Assembly: GCA_011087745.1 (NCBI GenBank)
Contig: JAALLB010000074.1
Coordinates: 1 to 7,823 of the forward strand
From: Hyphomicrobiales bacterium
GTDB lineage: Bacteria > Pseudomonadota > Alphaproteobacteria > Rhizobiales > Rhizobiaceae
Reading direction: 5' to 3'
DNA length: 7,823 nt
Shown here one piece after another: positions 6,021 to 7,823 of this stretch (its first letter is position 1; each line of letters starts with the position of its first letter). A program made the translations under genes and the position numbers. The notes under the pieces are model-generated. The model was not told the origin of the DNA. It did not search any database and saw only the letters and a program-made list of their open reading frames with translations.

Positions 6021-7773
6021 TACTCAATAAGTTATTCAGCAGCTTCAACCACATCATCCGGGTTGCGTTTTGCTCTCTTGGTTTTGCTTGCTTTCTTTGC
6101 AGGTGCCTTTTGTTTCTTGGGCATCTGGGTGACATTTGAAGCTGCAATCGCATCTTCATCAACCTCAACTTGCGCAAGGCCTTCAGCCATAACCAATTCC
6201 GGTTCTGAAATTTGTTCAGTGGTTTTGTTTTTCTCTTGAATAAATTCATGAAGTTGGTTGGCAGTGTTAGCATCACCGGAATAAGAATCAGCGTGAGCAA
6301 TGTAGAGAATGCCAGACCTGAGATAATAGCCGTTGAAAGCTGTACCCACCAAATTGCAGTAATTGAACCAACAGTAATGGTCTGTGCAAAGAAGTTGAGA
6401 TTGATCGACAATGCCATCGGAACAAGACCCATAATGGTTGTCACCGTGGTCAACATAATAGGTCGCATACGTTGCGCAGAGGTTTTTAAAACCGCATCAT
6501 GAACAGATGCACCGTCTTCGCGAAGACGATTATAGGTATCAATCAAGACAATCGCATTGTTCACCACAATACCAGCTAGGGCAATTACACCTGTACCTGT
6601 CATGATGATTGAGAACTTTTGACCCGTGAGCATCATTCCGATTAATACACCGATCACCGCCAGAATCACTGTCGATAGGGTAAGGATGGTTTGATAGAAT
6701 GAGTTATACTGAGTAACCAGAATAATGAACATCAAGAAGAGGGCAGCTGCACCAGCATTTGCCAGGAATTCACCCGACTCTTTTTGCTCTTCATCCGCAC
6801 CACGGAATTTCAAGAATATGCTTTCAGGCCATTCTTGTTCATCAAGCCAAGCCTGAATTTCTTTAACTTTATCATCAGGTGTCAAACCATCTGCCTTGGC
6901 TGATGCAAGCAGGTTTGCCTTAATATCCATTGCATAAAGGCCATCACGACGCTTAATGGATGTGACCTTGTGCTTGGCTTCCATTTTGATGAAGTTGCTA
7001 ATTGGCACCTGGCCATTTGCTGTACGCAGACGTAATTCGCCCAAGCGATCCAATGCGCGTTGTTCTTCTGGGAGACGCACACGAATATCAATGGAATCAT
7101 CTGAGTCATCCGGGTTGGATGTACCAATCAAAGTACCATTTGTGATCAGCTGAATCATGGCGCCCACTGCTGGAATGCTTGCGTTATAACGTCCCGCTTC
7201 TTCACGATCCACGGTCAGTTGCCAATCGATGCCGGGTAGGGGACGACCATCTTCAATTTCTTGCAAGTCGTTCATGGTATCGAGCTTATCCCGAACACTG
7301 GCAATGGTTGCGATCATGTCATCGTAATTAGTTGACTTCACCTCAAGGCGCACGTCTTTACCAGTAGGAGGACCACCTTCCAGTTTTCGCAATTCGATTT
7401 TGATGCCAGGAATATTTGCGGTTCTTTGTCTGATTTCGGCAAAAATATCTACGGCCCTTCGGCGCTCTGAATAATCAGCAAGTTCAATCGTAATCTGTCC
7501 AACAACATCTGCTGGCAAATCTTGTGGCTGGCTTGGATCAACGCCGCCACCGCCGCCGCCACCTAGTGCGGTTGCAGTCATGACGATGTTATCGATGCCT
7601 TTAACTTTGAGAACTTCATTTTCGACATTGATTGAAAGGTCACGAATGTCCTTACCAGAAAGGTTACCATGCGCTGAAATGAAGAGAAGAGCGATGTCTG
7701 GCTCTTCATCGACAAAGAATTCAACGCCTTTTGCGTTCTGGCCCTGTCGGGAAATGCCTGGATAATTTTGCAT
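5941..7773 (-). CDS. RND efflux permease (HAE1-like), C-terminal half only, frameshifted near its end
   Basis: RND permeases of this type are about 1,000-1,100 residues; only the second half is here. The frame opens at ATG 7773 because an in-frame TAA (7776-7774) forms at the junction with the terminal repeat, so this ATG is probably not a real start. Residues 1-330 are periplasmic: GVEFFVDEEPD near the start, a seven-glycine run at about 70-76, and LEGGPPTGK about residue 130. Then come five hydrophobic segments (about 335-355, 360-385, 388-410, 432-455 and 470-505) with the diagnostic GIVVNNAIVLIDTYNRLREDG and RPIMLTTVTTIMGLVPMAL. From about residue 515 the frame becomes an unlikely run of Lys, Arg, Leu and Asn and continues 80 bases into pssA antisense. 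One extra A in the A5 run at 6232-6228 would restore a natural tail ending at 6032. Such permeases use proton flux to drive export with a periplasmic adaptor and outer-membrane channel; neither is in the window. As it stands the gene is non-functional or misassembled. Subfamily and substrate are uncertain. Confidence 0.85.
   Translation of the reverse strand: MQNYPGISRQGQNAKGVEFFVDEEPDIALLFISAHGNLSGKDIRDLSINVENEVLKVKGIDNIVMTATALGGGGGGGVDPSQPQDLPADVVGQITIELADYSERRRAVDIFAEIRQRTANIPGIKIELRKLEGGPPTGKDVRLEVKSTNYDDMIATIASVRDKLDTMNDLQEIEDGRPLPGIDWQLTVDREEAGRYNASIPAVGAMIQLITNGTLIGTSNPDDSDDSIDIRVRLPEEQRALDRLGELRLRTANGQVPISNFIKMEAKHKVTSIKRRDGLYAMDIKANLLASAKADGLTPDDKVKEIQAWLDEQEWPESIFLKFRGADEEQKESGEFLANAGAAALFLMFIILVTQYNSFYQTILTLSTVILAVIGVLIGMMLTGQKFSIIMTGTGVIALAGIVVNNAIVLIDTYNRLREDGASVHDAVLKTSAQRMRPIMLTTVTTIMGLVPMALSINLNFFAQTITVGSITAIWWVQLSTAIISGLAFSTLLTLILIPVMLTLPTNFMNLFKRKTKPLNKFQNRNWLWLKALRKLRLMKMRLQLQMSPRCPRNKRHLQRKQAKPREQNATRMMWLKLLNNLLSTIRNTLLGIYSNFAWKMELTPGIQVQ
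6032..6229 (-). pseudogene. Out-of-frame native C-terminal tail of the RND permease
   Basis: In the frame one base away from the permease, 65 codons run from NKTTEQ to NPDDVVEAAE and a TAA at 6034-6032. The tail has an acidic first half (EVDEDA) and a Lys/Ala/Pro-rich second half (KKQKAPAKKASKTKRAKR), a plausible cytoplasmic C-terminus, and it stops before pssA instead of running into it. Adding one A to the A5 run at 6232-6228 joins it directly to LFKRK of the upstream frame. The cause may be a sequencing or assembly error or a true mutation in a gene that is already broken. Confidence 0.65.
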
Positions 7774-7774
7774 T

Positions 7775-7823
7775 TATACCCATCCTACTCCAAAACCCGA
7801 ATGTTTTGGTGTGATATGATACG
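7775..7823 (-). repeat. Right copy of 49-bp terminal inverted repeat
   Basis: Exact reverse complement of 3-51, running to the last base of the window. It begins with TATACCC immediately outside the truncated RND frame and creates the in-frame TAA there. Read from each gene toward the nearer edge, both ends enter the same sequence. That is what contig ends look like at two copies of a dispersed element, although a chimeric assembly would look the same. Confidence 0.93.
7790..7809. repeat. Hairpin inside the right terminal repeat
   Basis: CCAAAAC (7790-7796) pairs with GTTTTGG (7803-7809) around CCGAAT. This is the mirror of the hairpin at 17-36. Confidence 0.7.

Noticed and set aside
6221..6240. 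Programmed -1 ribosomal frameshift in the RND gene
   Set aside because: In the reading frame the codons are AGA-AAA-ACA, which do not form a slippery heptamer. A single-base indel in a homopolymer is simpler.
6212..6502. Forward-strand open frame inside the RND gene (also 6956-7153 and 7580-7765)
   Set aside because: Antisense shadow of a well-supported RND permease, with no start signal or recognisable domain.
3..7823. A 7.8-kb transposon bounded by 49-bp terminal inverted repeats
   Set aside because: There is no transposase or other mobility gene, the content is housekeeping lipid genes in a conserved order, and the genes at both ends are truncated by the repeats rather than contained. 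A contig ending at dispersed repeats explains it better.
1..7823. CRISPR array, tRNA, rRNA, toxin-antitoxin or phage genes
   Set aside because: No regularly spaced repeats, no tRNA-like or rRNA-like segments and no genes of these kinds were found on either strand.

Overview
The window looks like a complete short contig from an alphaproteobacterium, most likely of the order Hyphomicrobiales and of moderate to low GC. The assignment rests on protein character and gene content: an Atm1/HMT-type exporter followed by a short-form phosphatidylserine decarboxylase (psd) and CDP-diacylglycerol-serine phosphatidyltransferase (pssA), with a LOG-family gene and a LysM envelope protein upstream. It was made by reading the sequence, without any database search.

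Layout. 1-313 (minus): N-terminal part of a LOG-family nucleotide hydrolase, cut by the left edge. 314-414: divergent intergenic region. 415-2115 (plus): membrane-anchored protein with long acidic linkers, two Ig-like modules and a C-terminal LysM. 2163-4434 (plus): arsR-like regulator and Atm1-like ABC exporter overlapping by 8 bases. 4485-5183 and 5202-6020 (plus): psd and pssA, the two steps from CDP-diacylglycerol through phosphatidylserine to phosphatidylethanolamine. 6032-7773 (minus): C-terminal half of an RND efflux permease, convergent with pssA, lacking its N-terminal half and carrying an apparent one-base frameshift near its 3' end.

How the genes may work together. The arsR promoter region has a well-placed perfect inverted repeat between and overlapping likely -35 and -10 boxes, so the cysteine-rich regulator probably represses itself and the exporter. 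Tight spacing downstream makes it possible that phosphatidylethanolamine synthesis shares this transcript, which would tie membrane lipid supply to a metal or thiol signal. That link is inference.

The most unusual structural feature is that both ends of the window carry the same 49 bases in inverted orientation (3-51 and 7775-7823), each containing a 7-bp stem hairpin, and each abutting an interrupted gene. The simplest reading is that the contig stops at two copies of one dispersed repeat, possibly an insertion sequence end, with an assembly or amplification chimera as the alternative. I see no CRISPR array, tRNA, rRNA or convincing new defence or biosynthetic system. The central region is ordinary chromosomal content with an interesting regulatory arrangement.
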